Source of the DNA: Paenibacillus sp. IHBB 10380
GTDB taxonomy: Bacteria > Bacillota > Bacilli > Paenibacillales > Paenibacillaceae
Direction of reading: 5' to 3'
Length of the DNA stretch: 64,000 nucleotides
Assembly (NCBI RefSeq): GCF_000949425.1
Contig: NZ_CP010976.1
Span: 496,001 to 560,000 of the forward strand
The notes under the pieces are model-generated. The model searched no databases, was not told the DNA's origin, and worked only from the letters and a program-made list of their open reading frames with translations. How positions within the stretch are numbered: position 1 is the first letter of the stretch; each line of letters opens with the position of its first letter. The translations under genes and the position numbers were made by a program. Of this stretch, positions 1 through 6,263 are shown piece after piece.

Positions 1-718
1 TGATAGCGTCAGGCCGCTCTGTCATATTTAACAGTCTATGCAGCACCTCAGCGCCGTCCTCTTCATTCAGACAGTCAAATATCATCCACTCCTCTTGAAA
101 AGGGAAGTCAGATTCTGCAAGGAAGTCATGGAAAGCGGATAGTCTAATAGAGTTACTACTGCCAAGTTTTCTTCCCATGCAGCATCCAATTTTACGGTGT
201 CCCTTGTCGGATAAATATTGCAGACCGTGGCGGAAGGCAGAATAATGCTCTATATATACAGAGGAAAAGCTGCGTTCGCCACTATCCTGACAGGTTACAA
301 TGGGGCCGTAAATCGTATATTCCTCAATGACTTCAGGCTTCAGTGCTGTAGACACGATGACAACGCCGTCAATTTCCTTGTTGCGTAGCATGTCGAGTAC
401 CTTAATTTCCTCTTCGGAACGGTAATCAGTTTGACACAAAATCAGCCGGTATTGCGATAACAACGCTTCATGAGCAAGACCCTCCATAATGACTGAGAAA
501 TAAAAAAGGCTAATATAGGGCATAACCACAGCTATTGTTTTCGTGCGGCCGGTAATGAGATGTACGGCGTTCATATTCCGGGTGTAGTTTAATTGCTCTA
601 TAGTGTTCTGCACAGCGGCTCTTTTGTCCTTACTGACATAAGGATGATCATTGAGCACACGCGATACGGTAGTTACGGAAACACCAGCGATGCGTGCGAT
701 TTCTTTTATGTTAGCCAT
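1..718 (-). CDS. LacI-family transcriptional regulator (3' end outside window)
   Basis: Read on the reverse strand from ATG at 718 to the window edge, giving 239 codons with no stop. The N-terminus (MANIKEIARIAGVSVTTVSR) is the classic LacI/GalR helix-turn-helix followed by the hinge-type VLNDHPYVS segment. From about residue 60 the periplasmic-binding-like effector domain begins, with IAVVMPYISLFYFSVIMEG and later NKEIDGVVIVS. The start is set by an AAGGAGGT ribosome site just upstream. LacI proteins bind a sugar-like effector and usually repress a nearby catabolic operon. The target genes are not in this window, so the ligand cannot be named. An 18-bp palindrome lies upstream and may be its own operator. 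Confidence 0.93.
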   Translation of the reverse strand, partial: MANIKEIARIAGVSVTTVSRVLNDHPYVSKDKRAAVQNTIEQLNYTRNMNAVHLITGRTKTIAVVMPYISLFYFSVIMEGLAHEALLSQYRLILCQTDYRSEEEIKVLDMLRNKEIDGVVIVSTALKPEVIEEYTIYGPIVTCQDSGERSFSSVYIEHYSAFRHGLQYLSDKGHRKIGCCMGRKLGSSNSIRLSAFHDFLAESDFPFQEEWMIFDCLNEEDGAEVLHRLLNMTERPDAI

Positions 719-803
719 CGGTGCAGTTACCTCCTTAGAGTACGAGAATGTAGTTATTTTATTTTATCATATTGTCAGTCGGCTTCTGAAATAAAAGACT
801 TGC

Positions 804-821
804 TATGAAATCCATTTCATA
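804..821. promoter_or_regulatory. Operator-like palindrome upstream of the LacI gene
   Basis: TATGAAAT-CC-ATTTCATA is a palindrome with perfect 8-bp arms, about 85 bp upstream of the LacI-family start. LacI/GalR proteins typically bind such operators and often autoregulate. The assignment is by position and symmetry only. Confidence 0.45.
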
Positions 822-904
822 AAATACACTAGCATTGTACCAGCGTTATCGGACTAAATCGGCGTGACCGAGAGGGCGTGACGGACCGGTAAGGTTAGTT
901 CTCT

Positions 905-929
905 ACACCGCCATTTTGGCGGTGTTTTT
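905..929 (+). terminator. Rho-independent terminator, no obvious upstream gene
   Basis: ACACCGCCA-TTT-TGGCGGTGT forms a perfect 9-bp stem followed by a T run. The nearest genes are the divergent LacI gene and gerE, so no coding sequence ends here. It may end a small transcript from the 720-900 interval or attenuate read-through into gerE. The rest of 719-1054 shows no open reading frame I can support apart from the promoter listed next. Confidence 0.75.
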
Positions 930-963
930 GTATCTATTATCGCCCATTTTAGAGTTGCAACGG

Positions 964-992
964 CACCATTAACCCTCCCAATACATAATATG
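964..992 (+). promoter_or_regulatory. Candidate sigma-K promoter for gerE
   Basis: CACC at 964-967, a 16-nt spacer, then CATAATATG at 984-992 resemble the sigma-K consensus (AC, 16-17 nt, CATAnnnTA), with one imperfect -10 base. In B. subtilis gerE is transcribed by sigma-K, which supports the assignment. The distance to the TTG start is about 65 nt. Confidence 0.5.
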
Positions 993-1054
993 TGTTGACT
1001 GTATCCCTTTACCTTGTTAGACCATATAAACCCGGGCAAGGAGGGGTGACACCA

Positions 1055-1282
1055 TTGAAGGGAAATAACGACCACAAGAGCAAATTTTTGTTGACCCACC
1101 GTGAACGAGAAGTATTTGAATTACTTGTTCAAGACAAAACGACACGAGATATCGCAGGGCAGTTATTCATAAGCGAAAAAACGGTGCGTAACCACATTTC
1201 AAATGTCATGCAAAAACTAAATGTCAAGGGACGTTCGCAAGCTGTTGTCGAGCTGATTAAGCTTGGCGAACTTGTGATTTGA
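1055..1282 (+). CDS. gerE: GerE, late mother-cell transcriptional regulator
   Basis: A 75-residue protein made almost entirely of one LuxR-type helix-turn-helix domain, the size expected for GerE (74 aa in B. subtilis). The block HREREVFELLVQDKTT and the recognition helix SEKTVRNHISNVMQKL, then KGRSQAVVEL, match GerE closely. I chose the TTG at 1055 because AAGGAGGGGTGAC precedes it at the right distance. An in-frame ATG at 992 would add 21 residues but lies inside the candidate sigma-K promoter. GerE acts in the mother cell late in sporulation, activating and repressing spore coat genes of the sigma-K regulon. Confidence 0.93.
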   Translation: MKGNNDHKSKFLLTHREREVFELLVQDKTTRDIAGQLFISEKTVRNHISNVMQKLNVKGRSQAVVELIKLGELVI

Positions 1283-1313
1283 CCTAAGACCTAAGCCTTC
1301 AATTTCCCCTTGG

Positions 1314-1362
1314 CCTTCTGAAATGTGTCTCCCTTTAAATTAGGTAGTTCACAGTCAGAAGG
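1314..1362. terminator. Possible bidirectional terminator between gerE and the XRE gene
   Basis: CCTTCTGA and TCAGAAGG are complementary 8-bp arms separated by about 33 nt, in the gap between two convergent genes. The loop is long and the T tracts are weak. Confidence 0.35.
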
Positions 1363-1377
1363 TTATTTGTTGTTCTT

Positions 1378-1716
1378 TTACTTCGTAGAATTCTGATCCA
1401 AATGAGTAAACATAACTTCAAGCATGCTTAATGCCATTTGCTGCTCATGAGTTGGACGGTCCTGGAGCAATTGTGTAATTTTATGAATGAAGTGACTTTC
1501 CTTCATTTTGAGGGATGAGTGAAGTAAATCATCTGCCGTTACTCCCAATTGATTGGCTAACTTGATAAGGGTTTCGAGTGTGAGGCTTCGCTCTCCACGT
1601 TCAATCTGTCCAATGTAGGCATGAGAGACGTCGATCTTCTCTGCCAATCTTTCTTGGGTAAGATTATGTTTAAGTCTTTCTTGACGCAACCGCGATCCTA
1701 ATTGCATATAATCCAT
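1378..1716 (-). CDS. XRE-family helix-turn-helix regulator
   Basis: A 112-residue protein starting MDYMQLGSRLRQERLKHN. Residues 1-60 hold a Cro/C1-type helix-turn-helix (TQERLAEKIDVSHAYIGQIE, then GERSLTLETLIKLANQL). The C-terminal 45 residues are a short helical tail, possibly for dimerisation. The ATG at 1716 is preferred over a GTG 18 nt upstream because GGAGGGTGAT sits at the right distance before the ATG. Such small single-domain regulators control sporulation, competence or mobile-element genes in Bacillota. Nothing here names its target. It is transcribed towards gerE and divergently from the zinc-ribbon gene. Confidence 0.88.
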   Translation of the reverse strand: MDYMQLGSRLRQERLKHNLTQERLAEKIDVSHAYIGQIERGERSLTLETLIKLANQLGVTADDLLHSSLKMKESHFIHKITQLLQDRPTHEQQMALSMLEVMFTHLDQNSTK

Positions 1717-1860
1717 CGTTATATCACCCTCCACCTTAAACAGTAGTGAAAGGTTAACAGAAATTTAATATACTGCTAGTTTCATTGTGTTTACTGTTAG
1801 TTCAATATGGTATATAATTACTTTAATGGGTTGTTATTCATTGATATGAAAGAAAGGAGA

Positions 1861-2099
1861 ATGAACTTGACTGTCTTAAATGTAACTTTGAGAACGAAAA
1901 TACAGCCAAATTTTGTGATCATTGTGGCAATTTGTTATATGCATCTTTCAAAGCACAGCTTAGAAATAACGAAGTAAGAACGGAAGAAATTATAGCTTCT
2001 TTACCAGAAAAGAAAAAAAGAGGTAAAAGCTTAAAGCTCTCTCTTATCGCCATATTTCTTTTAGGGATAAGCTTGCTAATTACAATTTTGTTGGAATGA
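1861..2099 (+). pseudogene. Zinc-ribbon membrane protein gene, apparently frameshifted near its start
   Basis: From 1869 one frame reads DCLKCNFENENTAKFCDHCG, a CxxC...CxxC zinc ribbon. A charged linker (LPEKKKRGKS) and a hydrophobic C-terminal segment (LIAIFLLGISLLITILL) follow, ending with TGA at 2097-2099. That frame has no ATG, GTG or TTG before its upstream stop. AGAAAGGAG is followed by ATG at 1861 and TTG at 1867, but both are in another frame that soon stops. Adding one base near 1872 would read ATG AAC TTG ACT TGT CTT AAA TGT and restore the ribbon. So this is either a decayed gene, a sequencing deletion, or an unusual start. Confidence 0.6.
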
Positions 2100-2207
2100 A
2101 CATATAATGCAGATTACAATTATAAAGATTTATCTTGAAATCGGAAAGAGTAGATGGAGACAAAGTGCGATTTATAGCAGAACATACATATGTGATCAGA
2201 CATGAAG

Positions 2208-2240
2208 AACCGCCTTCTATAATCTTAAGAAGGCGGTTTT
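2208..2240. terminator. Terminator between the zinc-ribbon gene and the TerC gene
   Basis: AACCGCCTTCT and AGAAGGCGGTT form an 11-bp stem with a 9-nt loop, followed by TTTT on the plus strand. It lies between two convergent coding regions and could serve both. Confidence 0.75.
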
Positions 2241-2261
2241 AAGTTACTAAACAACAAGATC

Positions 2262-3077
2262 TTAATGTTCTAATTGTTTATTCATTTCATGCACAGAATT
2301 CTCTTCACTATGTTCTTCATTCTTGCTGCTTAGGAACCAGCCTAAGACAGCGATCAAGACTAGAACGACATAAAAGCTAACTTTCCAAATAGTGCTATGT
2401 GCAAAAGATTCAGAAAGCACGCCAAGGGATGGGTGAGCAAGTGTGATTACAGCAAGCTTGACGCCAACCCAACCTACGATGAAGAAGGCTGCAACTTCTA
2501 GACCAGGACGTGAATGTAACAATTTCACGAAGTATGATGCTGCGAAACGCATAATGATCAATCCAATTAATCCTCCGGCAAAGACGACTAGGAACTGTCC
2601 GCCATCCAATCCTCCAATTCGCGGAAGCCCACTTTTTGGTAATGCTACTGCCAATGCTACTGCGGCTAGAATGGAGTCTACTGCAAAAGCGATATCAGCG
2701 ACTTCGACTTTAAATACCGTCATCCAGAAGCCAGATTTCTTTTTGGGTTGAGCTGAACTGCCATGAATTTCTTCTGTTTTTGATTTTTTGAAAACAAATT
2801 TTCTGAGAATATGATTTGCTGCGATAAACAAGAGATAAAGGGCACCAATAGCCTGTACCTGCCAAATGTCTACTAAGTATGAAATAACAAATAATGAACC
2901 GAAGCGGAAAACAAATGCGCCTGCTAACCCGTAAAAAAGTGCCCTTTTCCGTTCATTATCCGGAAGGTGCTTCACCATAATCGCTAACACTAACGCATTA
3001 TCTGCTGCGAGTAACCCCTCTAATCCAACAAGTACAATAAGTACCCATCCATACTCCAATAATAATCCAAAATCCAA
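2262..3077 (-). CDS. TerC-family integral membrane protein (YkoY/YceF-like), probable Mn2+ exporter
   Basis: A 271-residue polytopic membrane protein with about seven hydrophobic segments. The TerC family signature acidic motifs are present: LAADNALV at residues 23-30 and VEVADIAFAVDSILAA at about 125-139, whose aspartates are thought to bind metal. Length and motifs match YkoY/YceF-type proteins of bacilli. In B. subtilis, members of this family work in manganese efflux or metalation of exported enzymes. A yybP-ykoY riboswitch, known to sense Mn2+, sits directly upstream on the same strand and supports a manganese role. The tail (residues 255-271) is hydrophilic and rich in Glu and His. ATG at 3077 follows AAGGGAGGAAAC. 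Confidence 0.88.
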   Translation of the reverse strand: MDFGLLLEYGWVLIVLVGLEGLLAADNALVLAIMVKHLPDNERKRALFYGLAGAFVFRFGSLFVISYLVDIWQVQAIGALYLLFIAANHILRKFVFKKSKTEEIHGSSAQPKKKSGFWMTVFKVEVADIAFAVDSILAAVALAVALPKSGLPRIGGLDGGQFLVVFAGGLIGLIIMRFAASYFVKLLHSRPGLEVAAFFIVGWVGVKLAVITLAHPSLGVLSESFAHSTIWKVSFYVVLVLIAVLGWFLSSKNEEHSEENSVHEMNKQLEH

Positions 3078-3231
3078 CGTTGTTTCCTCCCTTTTATATA
3101 TCTAGTTAAGTAGTATAAACATCTACGGCTTTTTAAGCCGCGCGTTTAGCAAAATAATGATGTGTTACTTATTACTCTCAAATTGCTGTGAGAAAATCGT
3201 CAATTAATGTATCTTCCTAACTAATAACATT

Positions 3232-3385
3232 AAAAAAGACCTTTACCAAGAAAGTAAAAACCTCTAAAAATAAAGGATTTACTACTTGGTAAAGGTCTCG
3301 CTAACAGTTGTGAATTGTCAACAAAGCCGGAGAAGATTCTCTCGTATTGACGACTTTATTGTACAGCTACTCCCCTTTACAGGTG
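3232..3385 (-). promoter_or_regulatory. yybP-ykoY (manganese) riboswitch with overlapping terminator
   Basis: On the reverse strand the conserved aptamer pieces occur in order: GTAAAGGGGAGTAGC, GTCGTCAATACG, GGCTTTGTTGACA and GTTAGCGAGACCTTTAC. Stem P1 pairs GTAAAGG (3380-3374) with CCTTTAC (3295-3289). The same CCTTTAC is also part of a terminator stem, GACCTTTACCAAG with CTTGGTAAAGGTC (3297-3285 and 3250-3238), followed by TTTTTT at 3237-3232. Forming P1 therefore excludes the terminator. The expected logic is that Mn2+ binding stabilises P1 and turns on the TerC gene. The rest of 3078-3231 is leader with no further gene. Confidence 0.93.
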
Positions 3386-3518
3386 GAAGATATTTAATTG
3401 TTGAAGTAAATGAAAGAATAATCTAGCAAAATCATATATTTTTTCGAAGTTAATGTCAATAGGGTATACTATAATTAAGAAAAAAGCACGATTTAGGGGA
3501 AAGGAGATTACATAAATA

Positions 3519-4526
3519 GTGAACATGCCAGAAATGATTACTTGGGATTATGGGATCAACCAAGTTAAAATATCGATGTCCTATCCGTTAAGATGGGTGA
3601 ACAGTTATGTATTACAAGATTCATCCGGTGGTGTAGCCATTATCGATCCGGGACCACGCAATAGCATAACAGAAAAAGAGTGGGAGAAAGCACTCGAGTA
3701 CTTAGGTTATACGCTTCATGATGTAAGTGAAGTTTTTGTTACTCACCATCATCCAGATCACTACGGACTGGCTGGTTGGTTTCAATCCCAAAGCGACTGC
3801 TTGGTATACATGTCTCAAAGAGCCTATGATGAGTCTCTTATGATGTGGGGAGAGGACTCCGTTATCAATACAGAATTAATGTTATGGTTGCGACAGCATG
3901 GATTGCCCGAGAAATGGACAGGTCAGATGGAACAACATTTACTTGATTTCTTACCTCAGGTTTCACCTGCACCTGATATTACAATAGTAAAAGGTGAAAG
4001 TCACCTTGAATTGGGTGGTCTATCTTGGTTAGTTATAGAGACTGGAGGACATGCACCGGGACATCTATCTTTATACAATCGTGACTTCGGTCTTATGATG
4101 TGTGGTGATGCTGTTCTACCCCAGATTTCACCAAATGTCAGTTTGATTCCCGGTAGTGATCCTGAACCGTTGAATACCTTTATGAATAGTTTGTTGAAAT
4201 TTAACAACGTTGAGGTGAAACAAGCTTTTCCAGGACATAGGAATCCATTCTCTACTTTCCATAAACGAATAGAGGATCTGCTAGCACATCATGAACAACG
4301 CTTATTAGAGATTGAGAAGCTTCTAATTCAATCTCCGCAAAGTGGGTATGAGATTTGCGCTACTCTATTTGGTAATAGATTATCTCTTCACCAAATGAGG
4401 TTTGCCATGTGTGAAGCTCTCGCTCATTTACAGGAATTGGTGCGTCGAGATAAAGCACAATCTTCATCTACTTTGAACGGTGGCATCATCTTTACCGCAA
4501 CTAATAAACCTCTAGGTTCACTTTGA
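3519..4526 (+). CDS. Metallo-beta-lactamase-fold hydrolase
   Basis: A 335-residue cytoplasmic protein with the MBL-fold metal-binding signature THHHPDH at residues 75-81. Other conserved positions follow in order: GGHAPGH near residue 180, GDAV near 200, and PGHRNPF near 240. The C-terminal 80 residues resemble the winged-helix-like tail found in hydroxyacylglutathione-hydrolase-type and LACTB2-type MBL proteins. Substrate cannot be inferred. GTG at 3519 is used because AAAGGAGA precedes it, although an ATG two codons downstream is possible. The gene is transcribed alone and ends in its own terminator. Confidence 0.85.
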   Translation: MNMPEMITWDYGINQVKISMSYPLRWVNSYVLQDSSGGVAIIDPGPRNSITEKEWEKALEYLGYTLHDVSEVFVTHHHPDHYGLAGWFQSQSDCLVYMSQRAYDESLMMWGEDSVINTELMLWLRQHGLPEKWTGQMEQHLLDFLPQVSPAPDITIVKGESHLELGGLSWLVIETGGHAPGHLSLYNRDFGLMMCGDAVLPQISPNVSLIPGSDPEPLNTFMNSLLKFNNVEVKQAFPGHRNPFSTFHKRIEDLLAHHEQRLLEIEKLLIQSPQSGYEICATLFGNRLSLHQMRFAMCEALAHLQELVRRDKAQSSSTLNGGIIFTATNKPLGSL

Positions 4527-4551
4527 AAAGTGTACTTGGAGGTTTATTATT
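4503..4551 (+). terminator. Terminator overlapping the end of the MBL gene
   Basis: AATAAACCTC and GAGGTTTATT form the outer stem and CACTT/AAGTG an inner one, followed by ATTATT. The upstream arm includes the last codons of the MBL gene. Confidence 0.75.
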
Positions 4552-4652
4552 ATTGACCAGCTCTAACTAGAACTTTAGCTAGCTTCCCCATAATAATAGG
4601 TTCATTCCAATTAAAGGTTAGAAATATACCAATCTACTAGTAGATTAGCATA

Positions 4653-4681
4653 AACAAGTCTTTGACAGATTTCATAGTATA
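4653..4681 (+). promoter_or_regulatory. Sigma-K-like promoter for the glycine-rich gene pair
   Basis: AACA at 4653-4656, exactly 16 nt, then CATAGTATA at 4673-4681 matches the sigma-K consensus (mACm, 16-17 nt, CATAnnnTA). The start codon is about 32 nt downstream of the -10. This suggests expression in the mother cell late in sporulation. A TTGACA also lies in the spacer but has no well-spaced sigma-A -10. Confidence 0.55.
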
Positions 4682-4712
4682 TATTAATCCAAATGGAAGG
4701 GAGGAAAACAAA

Positions 4713-4892
4713 ATGTCAAATAAATCTAAATCTAAGGCTAAGAATTATGTCAAAGTTCGCATCCAGAACAATCCGGAGAATATCAACGTGAACACACTCA
4801 TTAACTTTGACCCCGATGATACGGAGGCTAATGCTGGCGGCGGAGGCGGCGGCGGCGGTACCGGTACTGGTGGCGGTGGTGGCAATAATTAA
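4713..4892 (+). CDS. Glycine-rich small protein, copy 1
   Basis: A 59-residue protein starting at ATG 4713 behind GGGAGGAAAAC. It has three parts: a basic head (MSNKSKSKAKNYVKV), a polar middle containing NINVNTL and DPDDTEAN, and a tail of Gly with two Thr ending GGNN. No known domain was recognised. The second gene downstream shares the middle and tail. Poly-Gly tails and an Asn/Asp-rich middle are seen in spore-surface and cell-surface proteins, and the sigma-K-like promoter upstream would fit a spore coat or exosporium role. That function is inference. The in-frame upstream ATG at 4662 is not used because it lies inside the promoter. Confidence 0.75.
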   Translation: MSNKSKSKAKNYVKVRIQNNPENINVNTLINFDPDDTEANAGGGGGGGGTGTGGGGGNN

Positions 4893-4932
4893 GGTGGCGG
4901 TGCTCATCAAAGTGGAGTAGTTAGCTAACTTT
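4767..4932 (+). repeat. Direct repeat, copy 1 (glycine-rich gene 3' half plus downstream sequence)
   Basis: About 166 bp closely matching 5121-5285. It starts in the Asn-Pro segment of the protein, covers the poly-Gly tail and continues about 40 bp past the TAA, ending GTTAGCTAACTT. Similarity past the stop codon shows a DNA-level tandem duplication. Confidence 0.85.
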
Positions 4933-4997
4933 ATAATGCCAAATGCACAGAAAAGGAACGCTGTACAAAAACAATCATCAGAAGGGAGGAAACAAAC

Positions 4998-5246
4998 ATG
5001 TGTGATTGTCATAAATGTAAAAAGTTAAGAAAAATTAAAAGAGAATCTCGTAAACTTAAAGAACAAGTTAAAATCTTAAATAAACTCCTTAGCAAAATAA
5101 AGATTGTAGTCAATGTCAAAAATAATCCGAAGAATATCAACGTGAACACACTCGCTAACATTGACCCCGATGATACGGAGGCTAATAGCGGTGGCGGTGG
5201 CGGCGGTGCTGGTACCGGAACTGGTGGCGGTGGTGGCAATAATTAA
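4998..5246 (+). CDS. Glycine-rich small protein, copy 2, with Cys-rich coiled-coil head
   Basis: An 82-residue protein starting at ATG 4998 behind AGAAGGGAGGAAAC. The head MCDCHKCKKLRKIKRES carries three Cys and one His (CDCHKC), which could bind metal or form disulfides. A Lys/Leu-rich stretch that could form a short coiled coil follows (about residues 15-38). The remaining half repeats copy 1: NINVNTL, DPDDTEAN, then a poly-Gly tail ending GGNN. The two genes differ mainly in their heads, so the shared part is probably the functional module. The gap between them is 105 nt with no terminator, so they are likely cotranscribed. Function unknown; a spore-surface structural role is a guess. Confidence 0.75.
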   Translation: MCDCHKCKKLRKIKRESRKLKEQVKILNKLLSKIKIVVNVKNNPKNINVNTLANIDPDDTEANSGGGGGGAGTGTGGGGGNN

Positions 5247-5285
5247 GGTGGCGTTGCTCATCAAAGTGGAGTCGTTAGCTAACTT
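5121..5285 (+). repeat. Direct repeat, copy 2
   Basis: Partner of 4767-4932. The two copies differ by scattered substitutions and small changes in the Gly-codon run, and both end with the GTTAGCTAACTT motif after the stop codon. Confidence 0.85.
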
Positions 5286-5374
5286 CATACTGTCAAACGC
5301 GCAGAAAAGACAGTCAGTTCATCTTATAGTCAGTCGATGATGACGTCAGAAAGTTTTACTATTCATTTATTCAA

Positions 5375-5402
5375 ACCCTTTCCAAGCATGCTTGGAAAGG
5401 GT
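5375..5402. other. Perfect 28-bp palindrome
   Basis: ACCCTTTCCAAGCA followed by its exact reverse complement, with no unpaired centre. It lies downstream of the glycine-rich pair and has no T tract on either side. It could be an operator, a cruciform-prone site or an mRNA 3' stem. Confidence 0.7.
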
Positions 5403-5501
5403 ATCAACAAAGCGAGTGAGGGATACTTTCGATCCTTGCCCGTTTTGTTTGATTACATCAGGCACTAACGAAGCACTCTTGCTGAAACTTCAGAAAATAT
5501 A

Positions 5502-5536
5502 AAGAAGCTGCTAGTGTCATGGCAGTTTCTTTTTTG
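5502..5536 (+). terminator. Terminator for the glycine-rich gene pair
   Basis: AAGAAGCTGC pairs with GCAGTTTCTT (one G-T pair) across a 10-nt loop and is followed by TTTTT. With the palindrome above, this accounts for the 5247-5579 interval, where no other gene was seen. Confidence 0.7.
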
Positions 5537-5579
5537 CTTTCAACGATTTTAAGTGCCGTCAACTTACTCTGAAGTTTGT

Positions 5580-6137
5580 CTAAAGAGGATTAGATTCCTT
5601 ATTATCTTCAGTGTAGTTCGCTTCTTTCTCAGCTTGCTTCCGGTGGGCAATGCGACTGCTAGCCGCAGCAGCCACTGCGCCTACAATGTCGTCCAGAAAA
5701 GTATGAACTTGTCCTGAGGTTTTATCATTAAGTCTTTCTAACACGCCAGGTTTTAACTTGTCCACATAACCATAATTCGTAAATCCAATGCTTCCATATA
5801 CATTTACGATGGAAAAAGCAAGAATTTCATCGACGCCATAGAGTCCCTCATCATTCACTAACATTTCCTGTAAAGGAGAGATTAGTTTTCCCTCTTCTGC
5901 GAGAACGTCTAACTGAATCCCTGTTAATACAGCATTCTGTACTTCACGCTTACTGAGGACCATCTCAACATTCTCAATACACTCTTCCATCGTTAGGTTG
6001 GGATAATATTTTTGTTGCAAAAACATCACCAGCTCAGCGATTTCTGTGATTTTGACGCCCCTTTTATGTAACCATTCATGAGTTGCATTTGCTACAGCTT
6101 TACTGTTTAGACTATATGGAATTTTTTCGATATCCAT
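5580..6137 (-). CDS. Phosphatidylglycerophosphatase A family protein (YutG-like)
   Basis: A 185-residue protein of the PgpA/YutG family. Diagnostic stretches are EIAELVMFLQQKYYPNLTME (residues 32-51), SKREVQNAVLTGIQLDVLAE (87-106), EGLYGVDEILAFSIVNVYGS, and the C-terminal TFLDDIVGAVAAAASSR. E. coli PgpA removes phosphate from phosphatidylglycerophosphate. The Bacillota YutG branch is shorter and lacks obvious membrane segments, so its real substrate is uncertain. The tail from residue 165 is charged and variable. ATG at 6137 is preceded by AATGAGGTGATTTT. The gene is convergent with the glycine-rich pair and divergent from gerM. Confidence 0.85.
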   Translation of the reverse strand: MDIEKIPYSLNSKAVANATHEWLHKRGVKITEIAELVMFLQQKYYPNLTMEECIENVEMVLSKREVQNAVLTGIQLDVLAEEGKLISPLQEMLVNDEGLYGVDEILAFSIVNVYGSIGFTNYGYVDKLKPGVLERLNDKTSGQVHTFLDDIVGAVAAAASSRIAHRKQAEKEANYTEDNKESNPL

Positions 6138-6188
6138 AAAATCACCTCATTTTCTTGTAGTATACTTCATGTTCCTAAATAAAAAGTG

Positions 6189-6220
6189 GTTATTTTTTCA
6201 ATAAGGGGCTCGTATACATA
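6189..6220 (+). promoter_or_regulatory. Weak sigma-E-like promoter for gerM
   Basis: GTTATTTT, 15 nt, then GTATACATA loosely matches the sigma-E pattern. GerM is a mother-cell sporulation protein in B. subtilis. The match is imperfect. Confidence 0.3.
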
Positions 6221-6263
6221 TTAGTACAAACTGTACAAAATTGTTAGGAGGAGAACATAGATT

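Noticed and set aside
593..808. A 71-residue plus-strand frame at the start of the LacI gene
   Set aside because: Antisense to the LacI DNA-binding domain, which is clearly coding on the other strand.
4662..4712. In-frame upstream ATG that would extend glycine-rich protein 1 by 17 residues
   Set aside because: It falls inside the sigma-K-like promoter and lacks a ribosome site, whereas ATG 4713 has GGGAGG at the right distance.
4716..5288. Reverse-strand frames rich in Ala/Thr or Pro across the glycine-rich genes
   Set aside because: They are produced by the complement of GGN codon runs. The plus-strand frames have ribosome sites and a promoter; the reverse ones do not.
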